From positions 1 to 64,000 of the forward strand of contig NZ_CAJGWQ010000002.1 of NCBI RefSeq assembly GCF_904842695.1: a stretch of DNA of 64,000 bases. The letters are read 5' to 3'. Both the position numbers and the translations under genes were made by a program. Shown here in pieces: positions 1-8,738 of the stretch; positions within the stretch are counted from its first letter, which is position 1; every line of letters begins with the position of its first letter. Under the pieces are notes generated by a model that was not told the origin of the DNA, ran no database searches, and saw nothing but the letters and a program-made list of their open reading frames with translations. Origin of the DNA: Gulosibacter hominis (GTDB lineage Bacteria; Actinomycetota; Actinomycetes; Actinomycetales; Microbacteriaceae).

Positions 1-181
1 GGCCGGGAAGGCGGGGCCGGCGGGGATGCAGGGTCTGGCAGTGGATGCGGGGCGCGGCCTTGCGCGGTTCGCCGATAGCGGATGCATGGCTTCCAGAGGG
101 CGCAGCAAAGCGCCGTGGTATAGATTGTCCGGACACGGGCCAATCTGAACTGTCTTTCAACGCGAATGAGGAATCTCAACC
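1..181. other. Intergenic region upstream of topA
   Basis: No gene is supported here. The first 90 bases are rich in G and carry three GGATGC hexamers, resembling the flanks of the 130-bp repeat elements found at 6.6 and 13.7 kb. The last part holds the topA ribosome binding site (GAGG near 168-171). Confidence 0.5.
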
Positions 182-2944
182 TTGACCGGCAAAAAACTAG
201 TGATCGTTGAGTCACCCACCAAGGTGAAAAGCATCTCGAAGTACCTCGGCGACGAGTATGTCGTCATGGCTTCGGTAGGGCACATCCGCGACCTGATCGA
301 GCCCAAAAACCTCCCGGCCGAGCAGAAGAAGGGTTCGCTCGGCAAATTCTCGGTCGACGTTGAAAACGGTTTCGAGCCCTACTACGTCGTTGCCGACAAC
401 AAGAAAAAAACCGTTACCGAGCTGCGCAGCGCCCTCAAAACCGCCGACGAACTCATCCTCGCCACCGATGAAGACCGCGAGGGAGAGGCCATCGCCTGGC
501 ACCTGCTCGAAGTGCTCAAGCCGAAGGTACCGGTCAAGCGTATGGTGTTCCACGAGATCACCCGCGAAGCAATTGAGGCCGCGAAAGACCAGACTCGCGA
601 CATCGACGAACACCTGGTGGATGCACAAGAAACGCGCCGCATCCTTGACCGTCTTTACGGCTACGAAATTTCGCCCGTGCTGTGGCGCAAGGTCGGTTCG
701 GGGCTGTCGGCGGGCCGCGTGCAATCGGCCGCAACTCGGCTCATTGTGGAGCGTGAACGCGAACGGCTCGCGTTCGTGGCGGCAAGCTATTGGGGTGTTG
801 AAGCCACTTTCAGCGCCAAAGAACAGCCTTTCGAGGTGCGGCTCACCAAACTTGCCGGTGAGCGCGTAGCCACCGGCCGCGATTTCAACGACCACGGTGA
901 ACTGACCTCGGATGCAACCGTGCTCGGTGAGACGACCGCAACCGCGCTCGCGGATGCGCTCACCGCCGGCGGCATCGAAATCAGCGTCGCCTCGGTTGAA
1001 TCAAAGCCATACACCCGCCGACCCGCCGCCCCGTTCACCACCTCGACACTGCAGCAGGAAGCATCCCGCAAGCTGCGTTTTTCGGCGCGGCAAACCATGT
1101 CGGTGGCGCAGTCGCTGTACGAAAACGGGCATATCACCTATATGCGTACCGACTCGCCCAACCTCTCGCAGCAGGCGATTAATGCCGCCCGCGGGCAGGC
1201 TCGCGAACTGTACGGCGCCGACTCGGTTCCGGAGAAGCCTCGCTACTACGGCTCGAAGTCAAAAAACGCGCAGGAGGCGCACGAGGCGATCCGTCCCGCC
1301 GGGTCTGAGTTCAAGCATCCCCGTGAACTCACCGGCGTTGATGACCGCGAACGCAAACTCTACGAGCTGATCTGGAAGCGCACCGTCGCCTCGCAGATGG
1401 CTGATGCCAAGGGCCACACCGCCACGGTCGTGCTCAACGGCGCCCCCGTCGAGCTGCCGGATGCGGACGGCACGTTTGCGTCGATGAGCACCGAATACCA
1501 GGCATCGGGTACGGTCATCACCTTCCGCGGGTTCCTTGCCGCCTATGAAGAGGGTAGGGATGAACAGCGCGCCGATAGCGGAGCCAGCAAAGACTCGAAA
1601 CTTCCGCCGCTTGAGCAGGGCGAAACAGTTGCCGTGGCTGAGGCCGAGGCAAAACCGCACGAGACCACGCCGCCGCCGCGCTACACCGAAGCGAGCCTGG
1701 TGAAGATGCTCGATGAGCTCGGTATCGGTCGCCCGTCGACCTATGCATCCATCATCGCCACCATCCAGGACCGCGGCTATGTCACGCATCGAGGCACGGC
1801 GCTTGTGCCCAGCTGGACGGCGTTCTCGGTGGTGCGGCTGCTCGAACAGCACTTCCACGAGCTGGTCGAGTACGACTTCACCGCGCAGATGGAAACCGAC
1901 CTCGACCACATTGCCGCCGGCGACCAAGACCGCGTCGCGTGGCTGCACGACTTCTACTTTGGTTCGGCAGATCACCCGGGCCTGCGCGGTGTGGTCGACA
2001 ACCTCGGTGAGATTGATGCGCGCGCACTCAACTCAACCAAGCTCACCGATACCGCGACCCTGCGCATCGGCCGATACGGCCCGTATATCGAGGTGATCGA
2101 CCCTGAGCATCCCGATGCCGACCCGCGTCGCGTGAATGTGCCCGAAGATCTCGCTCCCGACGAGCTGACCGCTGAAAAGGCGCAGGAGCTCATTGATGCA
2201 CCGGTGGCGGGCGACCGCGTGCTGGGCCAGGACCCTGAAACCGGTCACGATATTGTCGTGAAAGACGGCCGCTTCGGTCCGTATGTTTCGGAAGTACTTC
2301 CCGAACCTGAAGCTCCCGCCGAGGGCGAAAAACCCAAGCGCCGCAAGGCCGCACCCAAGCCGCGCACCGCATCCCTGTTCAAATCGATGTCGCCTGACAC
2401 CGTCACCTTCGAGCAGGCCATGCAGCTGCTGTCGCTGCCGCGCGTGGTGGGTGTGGATGAAGAATCGGGCAATGAAATCACGGCCCAGAACGGTCGCTAC
2501 GGCGCCTACCTCAAAAAAGGCACCGACACCCGATCGCTGCCAGACGAGGAGTCGATTTTCACGATCGATCTTGCCGGGGCGCAGGAGCTGTTTGCGCAGC
2601 CAAAATATGCGAACCGACAGTCGAAGTCGGTGCTGCTCGACTTTGAAAAGCCCGACCCGGTTTCGGGTAAGGGTGTGAAGGTGAAAGATGGCCGCTGGGG
2701 CCCCTACATCACCGATGGTGAAACGAATGTGACGGTGCCGCGCGGAACCGATCCGGCCACACTCACCTTCGAGCGGGCGGTCGAGCTGATCGCCGAAAAA
2801 CGGGCTAAGGGGCCGGCGAAAAAGCGCACCACCGCGCGGAAGACCACGGCCGCCAAAAAGACCAGCACGGCCAAAAAGACCAGCACCACCAAAAAGGCCA
2901 GCACTGCAAAGGCCAGCACCGCAAAGTCTGGCGCCAAGGAGTAG
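182..2944 (+). CDS. topA: DNA topoisomerase I (type IA)
   Basis: Type IA topoisomerase that relaxes negatively supercoiled DNA through a transient 5'-phosphotyrosine link. The protein has 920 residues. The Toprim domain opens with IVESPTK (E10), and the acidic DEDREGE motif follows with D96 and D98. The active-site tyrosine is Y320 in TYMRTDS. The C-terminus has several topoisomerase repeat modules (for example DGRFGPYV, NGRYGAYL and DGRWGPYI). It ends in a lysine/alanine/threonine-rich tail and has no zinc-finger cysteines, the usual actinobacterial form. The start is TTG with GAGG about 10 bases before it. It heads an operon with tmk and holB; the next gene starts 3 bases after the stop. 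Confidence 0.97.
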   Translation: MTGKKLVIVESPTKVKSISKYLGDEYVVMASVGHIRDLIEPKNLPAEQKKGSLGKFSVDVENGFEPYYVVADNKKKTVTELRSALKTADELILATDEDREGEAIAWHLLEVLKPKVPVKRMVFHEITREAIEAAKDQTRDIDEHLVDAQETRRILDRLYGYEISPVLWRKVGSGLSAGRVQSAATRLIVERERERLAFVAASYWGVEATFSAKEQPFEVRLTKLAGERVATGRDFNDHGELTSDATVLGETTATALADALTAGGIEISVASVESKPYTRRPAAPFTTSTLQQEASRKLRFSARQTMSVAQSLYENGHITYMRTDSPNLSQQAINAARGQARELYGADSVPEKPRYYGSKSKNAQEAHEAIRPAGSEFKHPRELTGVDDRERKLYELIWKRTVASQMADAKGHTATVVLNGAPVELPDADGTFASMSTEYQASGTVITFRGFLAAYEEGRDEQRADSGASKDSKLPPLEQGETVAVAEAEAKPHETTPPPRYTEASLVKMLDELGIGRPSTYASIIATIQDRGYVTHRGTALVPSWTAFSVVRLLEQHFHELVEYDFTAQMETDLDHIAAGDQDRVAWLHDFYFGSADHPGLRGVVDNLGEIDARALNSTKLTDTATLRIGRYGPYIEVIDPEHPDADPRRVNVPEDLAPDELTAEKAQELIDAPVAGDRVLGQDPETGHDIVVKDGRFGPYVSEVLPEPEAPAEGEKPKRRKAAPKPRTASLFKSMSPDTVTFEQAMQLLSLPRVVGVDEESGNEITAQNGRYGAYLKKGTDTRSLPDEESIFTIDLAGAQELFAQPKYANRQSKSVLLDFEKPDPVSGKGVKVKDGRWGPYITDGETNVTVPRGTDPATLTFERAVELIAEKRAKGPAKKRTTARKTTAAKKTSTAKKTSTTKKASTAKASTAKSGAKE

Positions 2945-2947
2945 CGA

Positions 2948-3595
2948 GTGAGCGCAACGACCAGCACGGGCCTGTTCATCACCTTTGAAGGCGGCGACGG
3001 CACCGGCAAATCGACACACGCGATCCGGGTCGTCGAATATCTCCGCGAACTCGGGCACGAAGTGCTGCACACGCGCGAACCCGGCGGCACGGATGTGGGG
3101 CAGCAGATTCGCAATATCGTGCTGCACTACGACGGTGATATCGACCCGCGTGCCGAAGCGCTGCTGTTCGCGGCCGACCGCGCCCACCACATCGCCACCG
3201 TCGTGCGCCCAGCGCTTGCGGCCGGCAAGACCGTCATCCAAGACCGCTATATCGATTCATCCGTCGCCTACCAGGGTTCGGGACGTGACCTGGGCGCGGA
3301 TGAAGTGCGCGAACTGTCACTGTGGGGCACGCGCGGTCTGCTGCCCGATCTGGTGGTGCTGCTCGACCTCGACCCCGACATTGCACAGCAGCGGATGCGC
3401 ACGGTGCGCGACGGGCTTGACCGGCTCGAACGAGAGGCGAGCGACTACCATCGCCGCGTGCGCGAACAGTTTTTGCAGCAGGCCGAGGCCGACCCCGAAC
3501 GGTACGCCGTGGTGGATGCAAACCGTCCCCACGAACAGGTTGCCGACGAAATTCGCGCCCACATCGACAAACTATTGGCAGCGCGGGCACAGTAA
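2948..3595 (+). CDS. tmk: Thymidylate kinase
   Basis: dTMP kinase making dTDP for DNA synthesis, 215 residues. The P-loop EGGDGTGKST is at residues 14-23, the DRY motif of the family appears in DRYIDSSVAYQG, and a lid-like arginine-rich stretch follows. The GTG start lies 3 bases after topA, with AAGGAG overlapping the end of topA as ribosome binding site. Its stop codon TAA shares one base with the ATG of holB, so the pair is probably translationally coupled. The tmk-holB order is a common actinobacterial arrangement. Confidence 0.96.
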   Translation: MSATTSTGLFITFEGGDGTGKSTHAIRVVEYLRELGHEVLHTREPGGTDVGQQIRNIVLHYDGDIDPRAEALLFAADRAHHIATVVRPALAAGKTVIQDRYIDSSVAYQGSGRDLGADEVRELSLWGTRGLLPDLVVLLDLDPDIAQQRMRTVRDGLDRLEREASDYHRRVREQFLQQAEADPERYAVVDANRPHEQVADEIRAHIDKLLAARAQ

Positions 3596-4800
3596 TGACC
3601 AGCGCCAGCAGCACCGGTGGGGGAGTGTGGGCCGAAATCTTCGGCCAAACCCGCAGCGTTGAAACCCTGAAACGCGCGGTGGCAGCAGCGCATCCCGATG
3701 CCGAACACCGCGAGTGGTTCACCAATTCGTGGCTCATCACCGGCCCACCGGGATCGGGACGTTCCAATTGCGCCTACGCGTTCGCGGCAGCGCTGCTGTG
3801 TCCCAATAACGGCTGCGGCACCTGCCCGAGCTGTCGGCAGGTGGCTGCCCGCACGCATCCCGATCTCACCGCGGTGGCGACCGAAACCGCCATCATCAAT
3901 ATTGACACCGCCCGCAGCCTCGTCGAACGCGCCTGGCTCGCCCCAACCGTGAGCGACTACCGAGTGATCGTGGTGGAAGACGCCGACCGAATGGTCCAAC
4001 GCACCTCGAACACCCTGCTGAAGGCCATCGAAGAACCAACATCAACCACCGTGTGGGTGATGTGCGCTCCCAGCAGGGCCGACCTTTTGCCGACAATTCG
4101 CTCGCGCGTGCGCGAGGTGTCGCTCACCACGCCCAGCCCCGAAGAGGTGGCGCAGCTGCTGGTGTCGAGGCACGGCGGCACCCCCGAACGGGCACTGCGC
4201 GCTGCGGAAGAAGCACAGAGCCACGTCGGCATGGCCTCGCGGCTCGTGACAACCCCCGAAGCCTGGTCGCGACGAGATCGCGCACTGCAGGGCGTGCTGG
4301 CACTTTCGGGTGTGGGGGATGCGGCACGCAAAGCAGCCGACTGGGTGGCGATTGCTGAAGAAGACGGCAAAGCCGCCGCCGCAGACCGCGACGCGAAAGA
4401 ACGCGCCGAAACCTTCCGCGCCCTGGGACTTGAACCGGATGCGACGATCCCGCGCCAGCTGCGGGGCATCTTCCGCGAACTCGAAACCCACCAAAAGCGC
4501 CGAGCCAAACGCGCCACGCTCGACGGTGTTGATCGCATCCTCACCGATGTGTCATCGCTGTGGCGTGATGTGCTGGTGACCGCCCTGGGCGCATCCCCGC
4601 GACTGATCAACGAACGCCGCCGCCCCGAAATCGAAAGTGTGGCCGCATCCAGCAGCCCGGCACACATCCTCGCTAATATCGAGGCCGTGGCTGTCGCACG
4701 GCAGCGACTCGCCGCCAACGTGCCGCCGGCACTGGCGCTGGAAGAATTGCTCGTGGGAGCGGTGATTGGACACCGAGCCACGGGCGAAACCGCAAGCTAA
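3595..4800 (+). CDS. holB: DNA polymerase III delta' subunit (clamp loader)
   Basis: Clamp-loader AAA+ subunit of 401 residues. The nucleotide loop reads GPPGSGRS, with arginine in place of the Walker A lysine; delta' subunits are known as non-hydrolysing members, so this fits the family. A four-cysteine zinc module follows (CPNNGCGTCPSC). The Walker B/sensor region VVEDADRM and TLLKAIEEP are typical of delta'/gamma proteins. The C-terminal third is a helical collar-like region. ATG overlaps the tmk stop by one base (TAATG). Confidence 0.93.
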   Translation: MTSASSTGGGVWAEIFGQTRSVETLKRAVAAAHPDAEHREWFTNSWLITGPPGSGRSNCAYAFAAALLCPNNGCGTCPSCRQVAARTHPDLTAVATETAIINIDTARSLVERAWLAPTVSDYRVIVVEDADRMVQRTSNTLLKAIEEPTSTTVWVMCAPSRADLLPTIRSRVREVSLTTPSPEEVAQLLVSRHGGTPERALRAAEEAQSHVGMASRLVTTPEAWSRRDRALQGVLALSGVGDAARKAADWVAIAEEDGKAAAADRDAKERAETFRALGLEPDATIPRQLRGIFRELETHQKRRAKRATLDGVDRILTDVSSLWRDVLVTALGASPRLINERRRPEIESVAASSSPAHILANIEAVAVARQRLAANVPPALALEELLVGAVIGHRATGETAS

Positions 4801-4840
4801 TCCAACACATCGCGACTGACGAAGAACCGAGGACCTGCCA

Positions 4841-6439
4841 GTGAACCGACGAAGCGCACAACGCCTGCTTGCCGCCACCACTGCCGCTGTGGCCGCGATC
4901 TCGCTGAGCGGATGCACGCTCATCCAGACGCTGCAAAACGGCGGTGGCCAGGTTGATCCGGCCGAAATCATCGACGCCGACCTCGCACCCGAGCTGCAGG
5001 AGTATTACGAGCAGGAGCTCGAGTGGGGTCCGTGCCCCGAGGATTCGGGAGCAGACAAAAATGCCGAATGTGCAACCGCGCTCGCCCCGATGGACTGGGA
5101 CAACCCCGATAAAGGCGAACCCGTTGAACTCGCGCTGGTTCGCCAGCCCGCAACCGGCGACAACCCGCAGGGTTCGCTGTTTTCAAACCCTGGCGGCCCC
5201 GGCGCCAGCGGTTTTGATTTCGTGGCGCAGTCATACGGGTTCTTCTCGTCTGACCTGCGCGAAAACTTCGACCTCGTGGGCTGGGACCCGCGTGGTGTCG
5301 GCCGATCATCCGCGGTGCAGTGCCGCGACGACGCCGGGATGGACGATTATTTCTACGGGGTGCCCGGCAACTACGCGCAGATGACCCCCGAACAGCAGCT
5401 TGAATGGACCGTGGCGAAATCACAGCGCTTTGGCGCCGACTGCCTGGCCGGCACCGGTGAGCTGCTTGGCTATGTCGACACGAACTCAACCGTGCACGAC
5501 CTCGACCTGCTGCGCGCACTCGTTGGTGACCCAAAACTGTTCTACTTCGGGCTGTCATACGGCACCGATATTGGCGCCAAATACATCGACCAGTTCCCCG
5601 AGCGGGTGGGCCGAGTGGTGCTCGATGGCGCTACCGATCCGACGGTGCCCGGCTTTGAAGTGGTGATCGACCAGCAAGAAAAATTTGCCGACTCGGTGCG
5701 CACCTACCTGCAAGACTGCATCGAAGGGCCCGAGTGTCCGTTCCAGGCAAGCACGGTTGAAGAGGCTGAAAAAGAGCTGCGGCAGATCGCCGAGGATGCC
5801 GACGAGACGCTCATGAAAAACGCTGACGGGCGAGTATTCACCTCGAGTGTGCTGCAGATGGCTGTGATCGCCGCGATGTACGACCAGTCGACCTGGCAGT
5901 ATTTGACGATTGCTTTTGACCAGTACCTCAACGCGAACGACCCGTCGACGCTGTTCTTGCTGTCCGACTCGTACTACGGCCGCGACCCGAGTGGTCACTA
6001 CGATTCGAACATGTTCCAGGCGTTCACCGCCATCAACTGCCTCGACTACCCGCGCGAAACCGACCCCGGCAAGATCAAGGCGTTTAACCAGCGGTTGAAC
6101 CAGGTGTCGATCTTCCCCAGCGCGAGCACTCCCGAAGAGATGGAAATTGGTGACCTCGCCTGTGAAAACTGGCCGGTTGACACGAAGGTCGACAAGCTCG
6201 AGCCGGTGACTGGTGCGGGTGCCGACCCGGTGCTGGTGGTTGCCACCACGAATGACCCGGCGACCCCGCTGAAGTGGGCGCGCGCAGTGGCCGAACAGCT
6301 CGAATCGGCGCAGCTGCTCGAATACGAGGGCGAGGGGCACATCGCCTACGACGAGCAAGACCAGTGCGTCAACAGCTACGTCGACAACTATCTGATTACC
6401 GGCGAGCTAGAGGATGCTGGCGAGACCAAGCACTGCTAG
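4841..6439 (+). CDS. Secreted alpha/beta hydrolase lipoprotein, TAP-like (tripeptidyl aminopeptidase type)
   Basis: Serine hydrolase of 532 residues exported as a lipoprotein. The signal peptide ends in a lipobox LSGC with C25 as lipidation site. The oxyanion loop NPGGPGASG is typical of prolyl/tripeptidyl aminopeptidases, and the nucleophile elbow GLSYG places serine S239. The C-terminal region (DPVLVVATTNDPATP to the histidine in EGEGHIAYD) matches the TAP-like domain. Likely action: cleavage of short peptides or esters outside the membrane. The exact substrate cannot be told. It follows holB after 40 bases and may share its transcript. Confidence 0.88.
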   Translation: MNRRSAQRLLAATTAAVAAISLSGCTLIQTLQNGGGQVDPAEIIDADLAPELQEYYEQELEWGPCPEDSGADKNAECATALAPMDWDNPDKGEPVELALVRQPATGDNPQGSLFSNPGGPGASGFDFVAQSYGFFSSDLRENFDLVGWDPRGVGRSSAVQCRDDAGMDDYFYGVPGNYAQMTPEQQLEWTVAKSQRFGADCLAGTGELLGYVDTNSTVHDLDLLRALVGDPKLFYFGLSYGTDIGAKYIDQFPERVGRVVLDGATDPTVPGFEVVIDQQEKFADSVRTYLQDCIEGPECPFQASTVEEAEKELRQIAEDADETLMKNADGRVFTSSVLQMAVIAAMYDQSTWQYLTIAFDQYLNANDPSTLFLLSDSYYGRDPSGHYDSNMFQAFTAINCLDYPRETDPGKIKAFNQRLNQVSIFPSASTPEEMEIGDLACENWPVDTKVDKLEPVTGAGADPVLVVATTNDPATPLKWARAVAEQLESAQLLEYEGEGHIAYDEQDQCVNSYVDNYLITGELEDAGETKHC

Positions 6440-6475
6440 TTGCTAGGTGCCTGGTTTTGCGCCAGGTTGTGCCCG

Positions 6476-6506
6476 CGGGGTGTTCGGCCTTCGTCCGGGC
6501 ACCCCG
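6476..6506 (+). terminator. Probable stem-loop terminator after the hydrolase gene
   Basis: Inverted repeat CGGGGTG (6476-6482) and CACCCCG (6500-6506), with an inner CGG/CCG pairing, followed by TCTTGCTGT. It lies 37 bases after the hydrolase stop. The T-run is poor, so this is tentative. Confidence 0.4.
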
Positions 6507-6628
6507 TCTTGCTGTGCTGGAGCTTGTTGTGTCGCCGAGCCCCGACCGGCTTTCCCTGCATCCAGATTGGCCCCGCATCCCGGCCTTGCCTGCCCGCGCA
6601 TCCCTGCCCGGCCGCATCCCGCCCTTGA

Positions 6629-6760
6629 AGATTTTTGTTTCCTGGCTGCATCCCAGAGCTGAATTTTGTTTCCTGGCTGCAAAACCGGGCTTTTGGGCCG
6701 GTTTTGGGTTCAAAACCCTGTTTTTGCAGCCAAAATTCTGATCGCAGGAAACAAAAATCT
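6629..6760 (+). repeat. MITE-like intergenic element, copy A (132 bp, terminal inverted repeats)
   Basis: The ends are a perfect 16-bp inverted repeat: AGATTTTTGTTTCCTG at 6629-6644 and CAGGAAACAAAAATCT at 6745-6760. Inside is a direct repeat with 31-bp period (TTTTGTTTCCTGGCTGCA at 6633-6650 and 6664-6681) and nested hairpins (GGCTGCAAAA 6675-6684 with TTTTGCAGCC 6722-6731; AAAACCGG 6681-6688 with CCGGTTTT 6698-6705). The reverse complement of 13712-13842 aligns over its full length without gaps, with about 21 mismatches in 131 columns by eye. There is no coding capacity. It could be a non-autonomous mobile element or a structured RNA/terminator repeat. Confidence 0.75.
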
Positions 6761-6967
6761 GCAGCAGCTGATCTGCAGGGGATGCAGTGCAGGGGGCGGA
6801 TGCGGTGCGGGGCGGTGCGGACGGATGCAGCTTTGGGTGCAGATAGGGATGGGAGGAGGGCTGCACGAATGCAGCGACGGGCTGGCGGGGGTGAGGATCT
6901 GCGGTCGAAACGAGTCGCCCTCCGAGGCGCAGTAGGGTAAGCTTGGCTGGTCGCCCTCGCGCGGCAG

Positions 6968-7040
6968 GCCACCTTAGCTCAGTCGGCAGAGCGATTCACT
7001 CGTAATGAATAGGTCGCGGGTTCGATTCCCGCAGGTGGCT
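6968..7040 (+). tRNA. tRNA-Thr (anticodon CGT)
   Basis: 73-nt cloverleaf. The acceptor stem is GCCACCT with AGGTGGC, the D-arm starts TAGCTCAGTCGGCAGAGC, the anticodon stem ATTCA/TGAAT encloses loop CTCGTAA (anticodon CGT, reading ACG), and the T-arm is GCGGGTTCGATTCCCGC. The discriminator base is T, and no CCA is encoded. It lies about 90 bases before a large palindrome and marks the left edge of the accessory block. Confidence 0.95.
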
Positions 7041-7132
7041 CAGATATGTCGACGGCCTTTTGTCGCACTCCGCTTCAGTTCTCGTTTGAAAACGCTTGCT
7101 GAGCCTGTCATCGTTACCAGATTTCGTCGAGA

Positions 7133-7209
7133 CAGTGAGTTCAGCGGAAGATTTCCGGTCCAGGATGCATCCACACGCATCCTGCCCACAAAATCTTCCG
7201 CTGAACTCA
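7133..7209. repeat. Large nested palindrome, copy 1 of an intergenic repeat
   Basis: A perfect 19-bp inverted repeat: TGAGTTCAGCGGAAGATTT at 7136-7154 and its complement at 7191-7209. Inside it is a second inverted repeat, CAGGATGC (7161-7168) with GCATCCTG (7177-7184). The left 23 bases (7133-7155) recur exactly at 33143-33165. It may end transcription between tRNA-Thr and the converging permease operon. There is no T-run on either side. Confidence 0.8.
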
Positions 7210-7276
7210 TCCTGATCCCGCAGTAATCGCACCCGGTCAGCTGGCGCAGCTACCCCAACGCCCTGAGGCAGGACAG

Positions 7277-8665
7277 CTACTGAGCGAGCTCACGACGCCG
7301 TTGCGAGCTGGCAAGCAGGTAGTACACGACCGCTGTCACCACGAACCCGGTGAGCCAGGCAATGTCAACTCCCTGCGCGAAAGAGGCGAGCGGCCCGGTG
7401 AAAAGCGGAGTAATCATGAACGGAATCTGCGCCACAATTCCAATTGCGTAGCACCAAAGACCCACCGCATTCCAGCGACCGTAACGCCCACCATCCTTGC
7501 GGAACATGTCATCCAGCGAGTAGTCACCGTGCCGCAGGGTGAAATAGTCAACGAGGTTGATGGCCGACCACGGAATCAAAACGTAGAGCAGCAGAGTCAG
7601 GAAGCTCTCGAAGTTCGCCATGAAATCACCCTGTCCAATGACGGCAATTATCGTGGCGACCGACCCCGAGATTACGGTAGTCCAGATGCGGACTCGGCTC
7701 GAAATGACGATGCCGAAATTCGATTGCATCACCGTCAACGCATTCATGACCGCCGAGTAGAGCTCGACGCCGTTGATCAATGCAGAACTCACGGCGAAGA
7801 TAAGGAGCACTATCAACCCAAATGTGCCCAAGTGTTCGCCAAGGGCAGCCAACGGATTTGACGCGTTGGCAGCGCCGAGCAGCACTCCGAGCATCATCAC
7901 GAATACTGAGCTACCAACCAGGCCGATGTAGGTGGTCCAAAACGCGGTCTTTGGCCCGGTTTCTCGCGGGAGATAGCGAGTGTAATCCGACACGTATGGA
8001 GCGTAGGCCAGCTGCCAGACAACACCGATGGCGAGCATCGCAAAGAAGCCCTCGATGTTGAAGGCTGCATCTGCACGTACCGTGGTGATTTCCGGCTTCG
8101 TCCACAGCAAAAACATGGATGCAGCAACGGCAACACCGATCAGTATTGAGAGCCACACCATCGTCTTGCGCAGCAATTCGTATCCGTAAACACACAGTCC
8201 GATACCGAGGGCGGCGAATAGCAGAATCGCTACTGTCCCATTTAGTTCGGGGAATACTGCGAGCAGTGAGTCTTTAGCGACGATGAGGATGCTCGCAAAG
8301 AACCCCATAAACATGATGAAGGCAATGAGTGCGAACAGACTCGCACCGAGATACCCGAACTGGGCGCGAGCCTGCAACATTTGTGGAACACCGAGATTGG
8401 GACCCTGCGAGGCGTGCAGCGCGGCACCAAATGCGCCCACCACGTTACCGATGAGAATCGCGACAATACTCCAACCAATCGGGAGTCCGTAGGTGCCGCT
8501 CGCGACCGCACCGGTTACGACCGCGAGCGGCATCATATTGAGCCCCACCCAGATCGCTATTTGTGACCAGGGATTTCCGGTTCGCTCGGTTTCTGGAATG
8601 GGCAAAATATGTTGCTGCTCAAAGCGCAGAAATGATGTTGTGACTGTGGGGGGCTCTCGACGCAT
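7277..8665 (-). CDS. NCS1-family permease (purine-cytosine permease type)
   Basis: Proton- or sodium-coupled importer of 462 residues with about 12 membrane segments. The N-terminus (RFEQQHILPIPETERTG followed by NPWSQIAIWVGLNMMP) and the GAFGAALHASQGPNLGVPQM region are typical of the nucleobase:cation symporter-1 family. NCS1 members carry cytosine, purines, allantoin, hydantoins or related nitrogen compounds; the ligand cannot be read from sequence. The ATG has AAGGAG 7 bases before it. It is the last gene of an operon with the aminotransferase and aldehyde dehydrogenase, suggesting it imports the compound they degrade. Confidence 0.86.
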   Translation of the reverse strand: MRREPPTVTTSFLRFEQQHILPIPETERTGNPWSQIAIWVGLNMMPLAVVTGAVASGTYGLPIGWSIVAILIGNVVGAFGAALHASQGPNLGVPQMLQARAQFGYLGASLFALIAFIMFMGFFASILIVAKDSLLAVFPELNGTVAILLFAALGIGLCVYGYELLRKTMVWLSILIGVAVAASMFLLWTKPEITTVRADAAFNIEGFFAMLAIGVVWQLAYAPYVSDYTRYLPRETGPKTAFWTTYIGLVGSSVFVMMLGVLLGAANASNPLAALGEHLGTFGLIVLLIFAVSSALINGVELYSAVMNALTVMQSNFGIVISSRVRIWTTVISGSVATIIAVIGQGDFMANFESFLTLLLYVLIPWSAINLVDYFTLRHGDYSLDDMFRKDGGRYGRWNAVGLWCYAIGIVAQIPFMITPLFTGPLASFAQGVDIAWLTGFVVTAVVYYLLASSQRRRELAQ

Positions 8666-8738
8666 TGGTGCACTCCTTTGTGCTCAGCGTGCAATTCGGA
8701 GACCTCATTTTGAGGCCTACGGGGTTTTGGGTTGTTAA

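Larger units (their letters stand above)
6440..6967. other. Gene-free, repeat-rich intergenic region
   Basis: About 530 bases without a supported gene. It holds a probable terminator (6476-6506), copy A of a 130-bp element with terminal inverted repeats (6629-6760), and G-rich DNA with many GATGCAG/GGATGC words up to about 6880. Open frames here exist only because of the repeated composition and resemble no protein. The promoter of tRNA-Thr should lie near 6900-6960, but no convincing -35/-10 pair is visible. Confidence 0.6.

Noticed and set aside
2033-3241. 402-codon open frame on the minus strand opposite topA/tmk
   Set aside because: Out-of-frame shadow of two clear genes; composition biased, no start signal, no resemblance to a protein family.
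6274-6972. Several frames of 60-178 codons in the repeat region on both strands
   Set aside because: They follow the low-complexity GATGCAG repeats and the 130-bp element; protein sequences are repetitive Arg/Pro/Gly without domain likeness.
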